Below, one piece after another: positions 22,292 to 35,049 of a DNA stretch of 64,000 nucleotides. Numbering within the stretch: the stretch's first letter is position 1; each line of letters opens with the position of its first letter. The notes beneath the pieces are model-generated. The model was not told the origin of the DNA. It did no database searches and saw nothing but the letters and a program-made list of their open reading frames with translations. The stretch is taken from the NCBI GenBank assembly GCA_947179485.1, contig OX359245.1, positions 33,591,067 to 33,655,066 on the forward strand. Direction: 5' to 3'. The stretch comes from Allacma fusca (taxonomy: Eukaryota; Arthropoda; Collembola; Symphypleona; Sminthuridae). The translations under genes were made by a program, and so were the position numbers.

Positions 22292-24405
22292 TTATCACTT
22301 AAAAGCGCTAATCGCAATTATTATAAACATTAGACATAAATCATCAGATTTTGATTAAATTAAGTCTGATAGTGATCTTTAGTGGGCCGGAAGCTGTTGT
22401 CCCATAATGTTTTGATGAAATACCAACTATCCATGTATATGAAACGAATTGTTAGTCTTACAGTTAATAGTTCACATGTCTTATATAAGATTACTTTACC
22501 CCGCGAAGCGGGACATTAATATTAAGCCTTCTCGACAGGCCTTGATACGGGATCTATAGCCATTTAAGGTTTTGTGAATACTCTCACAATTCTCAAGTAA
22601 TTGCTCCTGTGCGAAGCACAGGGCTTTTACTAGTTTTATTATTAAAAGTTCACAGTTCAATGTTCTTGTAATGAAATCAATTTTTATGTTAAAAGTATTG
22701 ATGATGTACTTTCCCACGGCTGATTGTGAGATCAGTAGAAGGCAACGACCGATTCCATGGATTGCAATTAATTAGTTGTATGTATGTATATTTTTATTGT
22801 GTTTACGAGTAGGCTCATTCACAAAATATTAACAAATAGTAACTGTAATTAGATACATTTAGTCCCGTATCAGATTTCCATACTTTTCGGTATTGCTACA
22901 CTTTGATGTTTTGATACTTGGGTTGCAATTTCTAGACGCTAGTTGTACAAACTGTTTAAAATAACCGGATTTGATTCACAACTATATTTAGATATGTCCG
23001 TGTGTTGTCTATGTCATCATTAATAATATTGCTAGTAAAAGCCACGTGCTTCACAGGGACAATTACTTGGTGAGGTGGTAGTGTGATTGTAGAAATTAAA
23101 GGCCAAACGGCTTACGAATCAACCCCTGTCGTAGAAACTTGTTGTATGCCTAAAGCGTGCGGGCTCGTATTAAGAGTAGCACTTTAAATAAACTGACAGG
23201 GAGTGTTCTTTTAATAATGAGGGCTTGGCATGCCACCTTTTTGGCGTTGTGTGAGACCATTGAACTATCAACGCGCGGAACTTTAAATAAACGGACAGAA
23301 AGTGCCCTTTAATAATAAGGACTAGTAAAAGCACTGTGCATCACAGGGACAATTACTCGAAGGATATTTGATTCTTAAATTACTTAATTTAATTAATTAG
23401 TTGAATTTTTAATCACTGTGAAAACTTGCTGCGTCCAGATCGACTCTAAAGTCTCATGCTGTTCTTAGGATCTTATGGAATCCGCATTGAATAACTGAAA
23501 GTCATTCCCAAAACACCTATTGGGACAGGCAATACAACTGTCCACCTCACTTTACAAGAATCAAATCAGCTTCTCTTCCGGAATTTTTGCTGTCAAAACC
23601 GCAATAAAGCTTCAAATTTATTTTATGTCAGTCAGTATTAAAATAAACTTTCAGGATTGAAATTTGTGGTAATTTAAGTAGTTCCTTAGGAATTCAACGC
23701 ATCGCGGCCCCTCAAGGAAATAGAGGATTTCTATCCATCAATTGTTGACACTGTTAAATTTGAAATATTGTTTCCAGCTAAAACCAAACATTTTGACTTC
23801 CCTTTCCTGATTGCTCACAATAATGCTGACACTGTTCAGTTCTCGGTCAAAATTTTGGTCTAGATCAGAAGCATTTTTGAGACTTTTTTCCGAAGTAATG
23901 CAGATCAATAAATGTTTTCCAAATTGTCGGACCAAACAGTTATTACCATTCCTATGTAAATATCTTAATGGGAAATTGTCGGAACAAATTATAAACTCGA
24001 TAGGTTTTTCGTGCTGATACAATTGAAAAGGATACAACAGAGTATTAAAGCATTATCTAAAGGAATTTATTTCAGACACATAAATAATTACCATTAATTA
24101 TTTTTTCTTTGGTGAAACATTTGATTCAAAGGATTCAAAGCCACAGCGTTTGTGCGAAAAGATTTCTAATATATGAGATTCAGTTAATATCTTTCCTGAA
24201 AAATCTTCAATTTTTTTTTAAACTTGAACATCTACACTTTTTATGCGTATCACGAAATCTACTCATATCCTTTTTTATTAGCACTTGGAAGATGTCTTAT
24301 AATCGTATTTTCAAACAAATTAAAGCTAAACTTATACAAACAAAAACTTCTAAAACAAAAATATATAGCTGGATAGTAACTTCACGGAAGTAAATTAATT
24401 GATTC

Positions 24406-26515
24406 TCAGTCATAAGATGCAACAAATTTGTGATCTTTCGTTCCTCCATAATATTCTGGGAGTTGATCTCTTGGAATCCCTCGCTTGCGAAACTCCGCCT
24501 TCCACGTGTTCGGATTGTTCCCATAAATTTCAATTGTTCCAAGGAGGTCGGTGAGAATAACTTTTGCGAAGACCCAAAACCTCTCGAATATGTAATTTGC
24601 TACCGGATACATACAAATAATTATGTACATTTGAAATTAAACTTCAGTTAAATATAAATAATTATTTAGTATAATTATTATATATTTAAAAATCTTACCA
24701 TTTACAATATACCCAAGTTTGATCTCTGCGGGTGTGATAGTTCTAGAATAGAAGCCGATTAGATCCAATACCAGGCGCAGAGCTATCCAAAATGATTGAT
24801 TTGATTTTAAATTCAAGTTTAATGTTAGATTTCATTTAAAATCAATGACAAACAATGTCTATAGTACTAAGAGTGAAGACGTTTTTCTAGTAGACGTTTT
24901 AAAATGTGTTTTTTATTAATGTTATGAAGACTTGCTAAAATCAAGATCATGTCTTGATTTCAGGGAATGCACAGCTTGCGACAATACGAACTGTGGAATT
25001 GGATTGGGTCAGTAATTTCCAATTACAAGTTTAACTCTTATTTTCAATTGTAAGTAAACCGTAGTTTCAAAATTGTACCATTCCAATATTCACAATCTTT
25101 GTACGGTGTTTCATCACATTTTCCTGCTCCCTGCCCTCCTTATCCTAAACAAGGGACAATGCATAAAATATGATTCCCAAATTTCAACGAAGTTCCCTCC
25201 AGATTTTAAAAACAATTCATTGTAATATGTCAAGAATTCAGAGTCATCAAAGATGAGAAGCAAAGCCTGAATTTTTCTGGATTTTACACATCCCAATGCT
25301 TTGTTCCATGTCAAAAATTCTTTACTGTTTACTTGTAGAATATTTTATGGGCTTTCCAGTGAGCTATTTGATAGATCCCTCAAGTAAGAGTGGAAACCAT
25401 GACCGGCAAAAATGTCAAAATTCTGAAGCAGATTTTTTTCAGAGGATTGACAACATCTTTAAAATTAATCCTGTCTTATATTTTTGGATTTCCCACCCGC
25501 TTGTATTTGACTCAGGATAATATAATAAAAATCCAATGAATTGGCATAAAATTTCCTACATGTTTGCTTAACACGTATTATTCCGCAATTTTAATATTTT
25601 TAAGAACGACAGACATTCCATGAAGAAATGTCAACATTCGAAATTCTTCCGTTTCCACATTTTCCTCACACTTGGTGCTGCATCCCTCAACTTCGTCGTA
25701 TTTTTTCTGATCACGATCACACTCAGCTGATGGACTAATCAAATAGATCCCTTGTGAATCCCTTGAAATTATTACAAATAAAAATATTTGTTGTGAAAGA
25801 TTTTCTTTCGGGAATAAAAAAAACCTCAAAAACCCAGATTTTGCTTCAAATATTTTTTTTATGATTGTACTTATTCCCATTTTCTAGGGCAAGGGACGAG
25901 GGACAGAAACTATGATGATGAGAGAAAAAAGGATATAAAAGAGTCTTGTAAAAAAACCTTTTAGTTACTAACAATAAGTGCATTTTGACAGCTTGAAAAT
26001 TTCCTTAGCACTTACTTGGAGCGTGGGTGACTTGCGCTAATGGATATGCTTGCAAATCCATTATGCTGATTAACCCAGGTTTCTCGTCACCCTCGACGGT
26101 ATTATTTCTCGCACTTTCCCTCCATCGAAGGATTATCTTTTTCACATACATCTCGACATTTTTCTGCTCCCCTTTTTCCACAAGTTTGCGGAAGTCCCAG
26201 CGTCCGAAGGGCCAGATCCAAATCGGAGCACCTTGGTCATCATAACCTGAGAGGTAATGGTAGAATGTTTTCCTCACCTCCTCAGATGGTTCAAATTCCA
26301 GGATATTTTTCTCCTACAATTTTCCAATTGTTATCAAATCAATGTCAAACTAGCTCAACATAGGAAAATGCTATCACAGTAAAATATTGTAAAATACACA
26401 GAATGTAATAATTATTATTGAAATTTTGAAATCTTATTACCTCTTCTGTCAAAGTCGACGCAAAATTAAACTCAGCAGCAGCAAGTAACAAAAGGGTCAA
26501 AAGGACGAGCTTCAT
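24406..26515 (-). CDS. Secreted mini CRAL-TRIO (Sec14-like) protein, gene C
   Basis: Four exons on the minus strand: 26441-26515, 26016-26313, 24699-24782 and 24406-24599, giving 216 aa. Exon 1 encodes a strong signal peptide (MKLVLLTLLLLAAAEFNFAS). Exon 2 starts EKNILEFEPSEEVRKTFYHY, then GAPIWIWPFGRW, an NNT sequon at the position shared with genes A and B, and GLISIMDLQAY. The 84 nt exon 3 encodes a stretch ending EIKLGYIVNG. Exon 4 ends QLPEYYGGTKDHKFVASYD. Exon phases match genes B and E. Intron 2 is 1.23 kb, far longer than in paralogues, and holds ORF fragments on the same strand (25578-25880 and 25114-25314) that I cannot identify. They may belong to another degraded gene or an insertion. 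Confidence 0.87.
25114..25880 (-). other. Unidentified coding-like fragments inside intron 2 of gene C
   Basis: Two minus-strand ORF fragments look protein-like. One contains CDRDQKKYDEVEGCSTKCEE followed by an acidic segment and LHGMSVVLKN, and is preceded by an acceptor-like TTTCAAG. The other contains ALLLIFDDSEFLTYYNELF. A similar fragment lies at 23738-24037 on the same strand. They may be pieces of a degraded multi-exon gene. I do not recognise a family and cannot show an intact reading frame. Confidence 0.2.
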
Positions 26516-27689
26516 GTTGAATTGTATTTACAATATATTGTGGCGGATGAAATCCTATAGGGAAGAGTGTGCTAAAAATGTTACCTTCAATGTGTTCATG
26601 AAGCCCACGAATTAAAGGTTACAAATACAACTCCCTGGGAATAATGTTGATCTCAACCTTCAACCTTCAGACCAGTTAATTCCTTAGTGTTGAAAACAGC
26701 TCCTGACCAGTTTTTACTGCAGCTACAGATAATACATAATACAGTAACCTGTTATTATCAGGTAAATTGCTCAAGATTGGCCTCATTTAATTCTAAGCCA
26801 TAAAACTCTAAATGACTGAATCCTGAAGCAACTTTAGGGAATTATTCCTCATGGGAATATCCGTAATGGGAAGGATACACTGTAGGGTGGGCAGTCGCCC
26901 TATGTGTTTTATTTCTGGGGATAATTAAATAGATGAAGTTGATTGTACAGTATGAAAATATATATCTAATGCATATATCATAATTGTAGGAGCGGATATG
27001 CAATTGTGATAATGACGCTTTTCATAAGCTCCTTATGAGCAAGTAACCTGTTTCGTGTAGGTTACATAATAATAAGTCATCCTCGAAGTTTTTGTATCCT
27101 AAATATTTTCCCATTGTATCCCACAATTTTTTTATTGCAAAAATACTTGCTTATTTGCAAATAGTATAGGGTTCTATGGAAAACATACGCAAGGAAATAC
27201 TGAGAGTATTACTTCACGAGCATGACGGACGTGTTTAAAAGCTCTGGAGGAGAATTATATTTATATCAATTGAGCTTAATTGGTCGGAAACATTATTATT
27301 CAGTGCATTGTTTACCATGGGTGGGATGACGCAAGTTATAAAAAAAATTTATATCCTTACTGCTTCCTGAAGGATCGTAAATCCAAATCAAAACGATAAT
27401 CTTCTTTCGATCATAATTTTAAGTGCTGAATAAAATGAGGAATAAAAAATCCAAGGTGATGTATTTTGAAGAGTATAGAGACGTTACAATTTTTGACGAA
27501 TTTTTAGGCCAGGTCTCATAAAGCTGATCGCAGGGTCTGCTACTGTTAATTCATTCATTTTGGTAGTAAATATGATGGATCTGAAGGAAGTTTCACATAA
27601 AATCCGGAGATTAAAAATAGAATGCTATAATAAAATTTTCGAGCGTAAGTGAGCAATTAACGCATGTGCTTTACAATTAGTCAGAAGTT
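26516..27689. other. Intergenic upstream of gene C
   Basis: No gene is supported. Gene C regulatory sequence should lie at the start, but I see no clear core promoter. Confidence 0.4.
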
Positions 27690-28116
27690 TGCAGATATCC
27701 CCGACAACAGGAGTTGGTCTTGAGGAATACAATTCAGCAGAGCCATCTTCTATTTGCTAGAATTACTCCCATAAATTTCAATAGAGGAAATGAAACCCCC
27801 AAGCAAGCTCTTCTCCATGTATCACACTCCTTGGAAAAGCTGTTAACTGCAATATAATTGTTTACAGTACTGAGTATTGACACAAATTGCATATCATTGG
27901 GTCTAATGTGATGAAATATTTACTTACTACTTGTTGATTTTATATTGAATTGTTCATGCTCATACTGCATGCAAATATTTGCATAGGGGTTTAATACAAA
28001 TGATATTGTTTCTATAATAATTACATACAATTTACCATTGATGATAAACGAAATTTCAAGATCCTACAAAACGTTTGTCATAAGGGCCAAAGTAAAATAT
28101 AGATGTGTACAAAATA
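27690..28116 (-). pseudogene. CRAL-TRIO gene relic: exons 3 and 4 only
   Basis: Complement(28036-28116) matches exon 3 of the paralogues with AG and GT sites kept. It reads through to DLEISFIING (compare DLKMSFIING in gene E) but has one in-frame TAG. Complement(27690-27846) matches exon 4: IEIYGSNSSK, a stop, then CIPQDQLL, with a frameshift in its first part and loss of the YGG motif. I find no exon 1 or exon 2 upstream within several kilobases. This is a dead copy. The orphan exon 1 at 53.0 kb on the same strand could be its missing 5' end, but 25 kb of mobile DNA separates them. Confidence 0.75.
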
Positions 28117-29114
28117 CTGATTTTAATAAATTTTACGAAAGATTAATGTCAGTATGCTGTCGATCGCAACTATTTAAATAAAGTGCGCTTGAATGTCCAA
28201 GGTCAGGTTGAACATTAGAATTTATGAAACATGTGCATTACACGGCTATACTTACATAACTAAATTATTCTGGATACTATTTTTCCAAAGTACAGACGAC
28301 TGAAAATTAACTTCCTAAACTATACGCATACATGTATACATTTATGTGTATAACTGATGGGTGATTCGATATGTGCTTTCTGTTCAAATTTGGACGCACA
28401 CAGTAATGCATGTCATCGCTCCGAAAGGCTCTTATGTCCTGACGAAAATTGTATTGCCTAATATAATCAAAGATGACAGTACTGGCCGTGTACATTAAAA
28501 CTTCCATGCCATGAGCCATGCTAGGGAGACAATGAGATCTGTGGAAGAGCATTCATTCGAGTTACCATCCGCATTTTGGCTTGGCTTTACTCCTAGTACT
28601 TACTTATAAGACGATTTGACAAACAATATGTATTAAAGGGTTTTTATGACAGAAAATTAATAAAATTACTATGTTACTTGTTTTATTTACGTTGGTGATG
28701 CACAAATAATGAAGTAAATTACATCTTAGCCAGGTGAACATAATAATATTTTCAATAACCACCATTGCTAAAGCTGGAAGCTGCAAGTTGGCCGATGACC
28801 GACAAAATATTCAACCTGGCCGAAAAATGGAAAACATTTACTAGATTCTACGAAGGTATGCGCTTTGCTGAAGCAGCAAAAAAACAGTTTATCCTAACAC
28901 TGCAGAACTAAAGCTGTAATAAAGGTTAATGATGTATAAATCATGAACACGTCATTACGTGCGTGAGTTTATTTACAACGTATTTTCATGAAACTATTTG
29001 AGTCAAATTCATTCCATCAATCAATTTAGTTTTTCCCCCAATAAATATACAGAAGAAACACCATGATAGTCTATATACTGATGGTGCCTGTGAATTATTA
29101 AAGGCTTGGTAATA

Positions 29115-29420
29115 GGGAGTTTGTACAAACTTCTGCGCTCCAAACTTATAAAACTTATACGCACATTTATAAGTTTAACTCCATAAGTTCTACTCGATGC
29201 GTGTAAGAGTTAGCGCCAAATATACGTCCAGGCAGACTTTAAACATTGGAGGGACTCACTCCGCACGAAGTGGCTGAAACTTATAGAGCAAGCTTATAAG
29301 TTTCATACGTGAGGCAAAGTGACGTAGCTGCCACGTGACCAGCGAAATTGAGGTCACTTTGATGCTATAAGTTACATAAGTTCTATAAGTATTGGCGCGG
29401 CAATTGTTGTACAAACTCCC
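29115..29420. mobile_element. Small inverted-repeat element (MITE), 306 bp
   Basis: Perfect 14 bp inverted ends, GGGAGTTTGTACAA and TTGTACAAACTCCC. TA dinucleotides flank both ends, compatible with a TA-duplicating family, but two bases are weak evidence. The interior has no coding capacity. Confidence 0.65.
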
Positions 29421-30029
29421 TAATCAGCGTATGTGAATCTGTCCTTTCCTGTACAAATGACAGTGTGGTAATGCTTTCCAGTATATTTACTGTAGGCAGC
29501 AACTTCATACGTAATACCCTTGATTGTGTGCACAAGGATCTCTCTTTGTCATTTACTGTTATGTCTGTCACCTCCTCAACTAGTCGCCAAATATTGTCAC
29601 AAGTATAAACAATAATATCTATTGGCTCAGCAAATCTGAAATTAACAGAGCACTCACCCGCCTAGAACCCACAGGAGCTTGGTGATACGTAGATATCATT
29701 AATAATTATCAAATATTGATCGGTGTATACTGCATGGTTATCGGGAAATGTAATTGTTTTCTTAATAGGTTTGAGGGAAGGACATTGGTGATTCAAACAT
29801 CTACGTTTTTCGACTAATTGAAACCATGCACTTAATGGCTAAGTTAAGCGGTTAACAGACAAACCGAATATAACTAAACACCATTTTATGAATGAAACCC
29901 TTAAGTACGTCCCCTGTTTTCATTAAATAAACATTTACTTATTGCAAAACCAATTATTGCCATTAATACAACGACATAAATACGCACTTCATGCATGGTA
30001 ACAAAAAATTGCAGGGACTAAAATATAAG

Positions 30030-30480
30030 GGTCCCACATTCTAAAGTCATAGAACATAAATTGTGCATATTATCTGCCAATCGGCGATATAATCGTATCT
30101 GTACGTATTTCAACATTTTTGAAATGCATTGAAATTCGAATTTGGATAAATAACCCGTTTTGACCTCTGTTTCATCTGATGTTTTAGCATCGTCTCCGTC
30201 CGAGACATGTTGGTTTTCTTCACTAACACCCTCACCACTATCGCTGAAGTTGCTTCCAACTTTGTGTCACTCACCTTTCTGGTTACAGGGTTTATTCACA
30301 GGGTCAGTTTCTCGATCGCGGTATGATCGGTGCTCCGACGTCCTATGCTGTTTTCCTCATGTTCACTTAATGATGATGATTGTGAAACATCTTCACCGTC
30401 TGTCTTCATTCTAGCTCTGAATTTGATGAGCTTACTTATCCACACTCTTGTTCGACTTTGGTGTGACTGAAATAGTAACA
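30030..30480 (-). other. Possible degraded coding exon, acidic/Ser-rich
   Basis: On the minus strand an acceptor-like TTACTATTTCAG precedes an open stretch containing KLIKFRARMKTDGEDVSQSS and HEENSIGRR. After a frame change, SNFSDSGEGVSEENQHVSDG and DDAKTSDE follow. The Ser/Asp/Glu-rich composition suggests real coding ancestry (for example a transposon protein N-terminus), but the frame is broken and no family is recognisable. Confidence 0.25.
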
Positions 30481-32534
30481 AGGTGTATTAACTAGCGGTA
30501 GTAGTACTATAGGTACATGCTATTGATGAAGAACAACTATAGCTATAGAGATAGACACCTATAGCGTTAGGACAACAAATATAGGCTTCACTAATTAATA
30601 ACAAATAATTAATTATTAATATAAGCACTAAATGTAAGTTTCCGAAAAGATCGGAAGAGTAGGACCTCTGGACACTAAACACCTCTGGACACTTTTTTAA
30701 GTGAATGCGCTTCCTCATAGTTTATACCACTGCAAAAGCAATAGTCACAGCATAGGCACATGAATTCTTTTTTTCGGTCAAAAGAGGCCTTGTACCAGCA
30801 GAACCTTGGTGGTACAAGGAAACGTGAATATTACCTTTTAAACGCTTCTTCCTGCCACCCTCGGGGCCTAGACGAAAAAATGCTTCCTACAAAATTATTT
30901 TCTTATTTATTCCTATGTGAATTAGCAATTTCTGTATTTCCAGTAAAGCAATACAATTAAAAATACTATACTATTAAATACATTATGTATACCTTGATGT
31001 TATGACGATTTTTAGTTCAAAAGTACAAATATCACGTATCGATGAATAGCAACATTTTCTCCAAAAATTGGCACAATGCTTTATCGTAGACACGAGTATT
31101 TGACTGTTGTGATTGTAGGAGAAGACGTGCATCACGTAACGTGAGGTCATACAGCATTTAGGCCATACGGGCAACGTCTGAGATTTGCAAATCATTTCAC
31201 CGTTTTAAAAACTTTGGACCACTTTCTTCAAAAATCATTTTCAATCAAAGTGAAATATAAAATTCAGAGAAACAATTGCAACTAGTAATATCAATAATTT
31301 CTTGTTAATGCCTCAGACAATGTTTCACTGTATGAGAATTAATACATCTAAATCGGTATTTATAACCATCAAAGCTCATGTTATCGTGTTAACACTGATA
31401 CATAGACTGCAAGCGACATTGAGTACAAACATACCAAATAATTTAAATAAACAATTTCGCCATATGTTGCTACAGAACTGGTTTGACCCAGTATTATTTA
31501 ATTAAAACTAACAACGAATTGGCGTACGCTGGATTGACATTTCGGAATACACAATCTAATTAATATTATATATGTAGCCGTCTTATGTCCCTGGACATTA
31601 CTATTAATATTTTAATGACATGACTTTGTCGTTTCGAATAGATGTTTAGACTACTTGCTGGTTCTGTAAGTGTAAGGTTCTCTGTAGGGGGCCCCTCTTC
31701 TAAGTACATCTTCTGCTATTATTATTTTTGTAACATCTTTTGTTATAATTCTAAACATTTTAAGTATGTCGATACTAATCTTTGATTAAATGAATTTGAC
31801 TGATGATTTGTTCATGATTTAAATAATAATAATACTTTAACCCTGTTCTGGTACTGCAGTGTTTGGATAAACTAGTTTTTTGCTGCTGCAAAGCGCATAC
31901 TTTAATAGAATCCAATGTTCTAACTTGAAAATGATTGTTAAGATAATAATGATGGCAGTCGTCATTTATTTACAAGAAATGTTGATACGCTGCGGTGCAC
32001 TATTTTTCATTCGTGCGAAAGAATTCTCCGAGTTTTATTTGAATTAATTTTTTGCACGTATTCGTGCAACACGAATACCAGGAATAGTACGACACTATTC
32101 CTTTTTATCATTTCGTTTTTGCTTTACAATCAACACATGTCAGATATTAATTGACACGATGAAGCTATTACGCATTAATACCGTTTTGGGTGATTCAATA
32201 AATTTGACCCTTTGGTGGTTAAAAATCAAGCAAATAATCAATTGGTGTAAGCCAAGTTTTAATTTTTCCCGTGTATGTGAGCTAAAGTTTTACAAATTAA
32301 CCTCGAATTACGTGCGTGTACCTGCCTGGAAAATTTAACCATGGCCTATTTTGTACACCTTTGAATATTTAGTAGTGAGGCTAATATGCTCCGTTATCAT
32401 TTAACCACCTGGATTAAATTTTAACTTGCAGCTAGTGTCAATCTTCCATTAACACATGTTAGACACAATTAATCGAAATTTAATGTGTACACACGTGTTT
32501 TCCTAGAACCAAAGCGTTCATTCAAATATTGAAT

Positions 32535-34387
32535 CAGAGCTGCTTTGCAAGTATCCGGTAGTACCTGAAAAATACCCGTTGGGTCGGGTTCGGGTTAGCT
32601 AAAATAAAGTACCCGATTCTCGGGGCGAGTGCGGGTAGTTGTAAGATACGCACCTGAAAAGTCAGGTCAGGGTGCCGTCGAATTCGGGTTAAAATAAAAT
32701 ACCTGAACACTTCATCGGGTTCAGGTTCGGGTCGCAGTACATGAAATACCTGAACCCGAACTTGAAATTTCAGTAAATGTGCAGGTATTTTTTTCCGCGA
32801 ATAAAATTCAAACTTCACGTGAATGAAACCTTCCTTTCAGTATGCAATATTTATAAGGGCACTTGGTTGGGAAAAACCGGGTGGTGTGGTTCAGATTTTT
32901 ATGGGAATACGGGAATATTCTTCGCAGTGAAAAATATTTCTGGCAGTGAAAATACCAAAAGGAAGGGATTGTTTTGAGAACAGGAATTTTTAAATACCTT
33001 CACCTTATTTTAACTAGTGTTTCTGTTCGGTATCGGGAATTCCCGAGGTTCCGGTTCGGTTTCGGTTCCGGTACGGTTTCGGGTTAACGTTTTAAAGAAC
33101 CGTTACATTTCGGTCCGGTTTCGGGTCAACGTTTTAAAGAACCGTTACATTTCGGTCCGGTTTCGGGTCATCGGTTTATGAACCGTCAAATTTCGGTCCG
33201 GTTTCGGGTACAAAAATCAAAACCGAAAGTTATCGGGAATGGTTTGTTAAAGCTGCCGTTTTGGATGAAAACGCGAAACTAGCATTTGATCAGCATTTGT
33301 CAACTATCATTTGAAAAGGCGACACAATTTTGGCTTACATAAAAATGAATCATATACATTTTCTGTCTGTTCGGAAAGGAACCGGAACCGGTTCGGGAAC
33401 CGCTTTTATTTTCCGGATCGGTTCCGGGAAGCCAAAAATGTCCCGGACTCGAAAATATCGGTTCCGGTTTTGGGAACAGAATTTTGATTTTTTTCGGTTC
33501 GGGAAAACGAGTCGGGTCGAGTTCATGTTTTGGTACCGTTCAGAAACACTTATTTTAACACCTTTTTGGACTCTTTCTAATTTGTTGGCATGTTTCAGGA
33601 AATTTTGTTTTGTCAAAACGGGGATTTTTAGATTTGGTCGCACTTATTTGATAGGGATTTATCGTCGTGTTCTGATATTATTTTTGCCAATCGGGATTTT
33701 TTAAATCGTTGAGGACCTCTCTGCAGTGACATAGGATTCAGCAGGAAAATTCGGAAAGGTTCTTCCAGGAAGATTTACAAAAATCAAATCCCTGCAAGGA
33801 GGTCAAATACCGAAGTGTTTAGCAAATCGATAACCATGCTTGTGTGGTAATTATATATGAGAGTTAAAGTTCAACGGTTTTTTATTTGATGATTAGAAGC
33901 AAGTAATAATTTATATATATTTATCATGAACTTTAAGTGTTTAAATAAAAACTAAGTTTTCAACATGAGTGAAGAAGTCATTAAAGAAATAAATCAGTGT
34001 GAAGATGCCAGAAGAAAGACCATAGGCCAGTGAAGAAATCACAAATACAGCCATTTCACTTAGTGTGATGAGTTCCCCTGCATTTTGAGTCTGTTTACTC
34101 ATACTTTTAGAGCTATCAATAAGAGTAACATACGGGCGATTGCAATACCTGAAAGTCAAGTGGGGGTTCAGGTTCGGGTCGGGTTTGGGTCGGATCCGAA
34201 CTTCAGGTAAATTTTCAGGTTCGGGTATTCTAGCTATACCCGGCGAAAAATACCTGACAAGTAAAGTATTTGCCCGGATCCGACTGAGCAAGTTCGGGAA
34301 GAAAATTTCGAAAATTTACCTGAAATGTCAGGTTCGGGTCGGGTTCAGGTGCGGATCTTAATTTTTTAATACCTGAAAGCAGCTCTG
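32535..34387. mobile_element. hAT-like element with TCGGGT-rich subterminal repeats
   Basis: The inverted ends are CAGAGCTGCTTT and AAAGCAGCTCTG. Next to each end lie many copies of TCGGGT/ACCCGA and TACCTGAAA words (about 32560-32790 and 34140-34380). CAGNG termini with iterated subterminal words fit hAT elements. No 8 bp target duplication is visible (TATTGAAT against TGACAAAT), so it is either old or bounded slightly differently. A second MITE is inserted inside. No transposase remains. Confidence 0.6.
33015..33551. mobile_element. Nested hAT-like MITE, 537 bp, GGTTCCGG-rich
   Basis: The left end TAGTGTTTCTG and right end CAGAAACACTT are inverted repeats with one terminal mismatch. A perfect 8 bp direct duplication ATTTTAAC flanks the element (33007-33014, 33552-33559). 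The interior near both ends is made of CGGTTCCGG/CCGGAACCG words, as in hAT subterminal arrays. It lies wholly within the element at 32535-34387 and so inserted later. Confidence 0.85.
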
Positions 34388-35049
34388 TGACAAATTCTAA
34401 TAATTTTGGTAAAGTTGTCCAGTATTATGCACATTAACGAGGACAATTTCGAAGCAAGGATAACTGACAAACATTTGATCTGTTCAGTTTTATAATTAAC
34501 GTTTTAAGCGCACGCTGTTTACCCTTTTTAATCACAACAATACTTCATTATTTCAAGAAAACATGTATGCCCCAAAATCAGAAATCAGATTTTTAATCGT
34601 GAAATTTATTTTTGTCGGTCAACTTACAGGCATCCGTACGACAGCTGCTTGTCCAAGTTTGTACTAGTGATGCTAACAAATTGGTTGAATTTGTTGTTGG
34701 TGGGTTATAAAACTTTATGCCAGTTTCCATACAATTTTGCTTATTGTCACGACATATAAAGTCAATGCAGTTATGAAGTGACTACAAATATTTAGACAAA
34801 ATATGATAAAGAGTAATTACTGAATATTAGTCATTTTTTTCAATTAGGATAGAGACGGTGCAAATCGCAATAACTCCTTTCATGTTAAGATCATTTACCT
34901 GTTTTGGTATTTTTTGTACTATCCTCTTTATAATTTTATTACCGTAAAAAATTAGGTGCATTTGTTTATTAAACCTCACTGTTGATTTCAAATCATTATT
35001 CAAATTGCCGCTAGACATCCCAGCTGCCTCTGTGGATGGCTTTCAAAAC

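Larger units (their letters stand above)
19180..24405. other. Intergenic with small repeats; no supported gene
   Basis: Contents apart from the entries below: a motif close to CTGTGCTTCACAGGGACAAT occurs near 22610 (inverted), 23045 and 23335. (TGTA)n-TTTTATTG tracts near 19350 and 22780 could be 3' tails of truncated non-LTR elements. An ORF-like stretch on the minus strand at 23738-24037 looks protein-like but matches nothing I recognise. Confidence 0.4.
28117..32534. other. Intergenic repeat-bearing region
   Basis: No intact gene. It includes two copies of a dispersed repeat (about 28835-28920 inverted and 31841-31925 forward). Their third relative is at 35050-35140; all share GCAGTGTT(A/T/G)GGATAAACT. 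The last also carries CCGACAAATT/GGCCGA words that recur near 28800. The MITE at 29115-29420 and a possible coding remnant near 30.3 kb are listed separately. Confidence 0.5.

Noticed and set aside
33330-33704. 124-codon plus-strand ORF
   Set aside because: It runs through the CGGTTCC repeats of the nested MITE and out of it, so it is a repeat artefact.
32527-34395. 8 bp target duplication for the outer hAT-like element
   Set aside because: TATTGAAT and TGACAAAT do not match, so no duplication is claimed.
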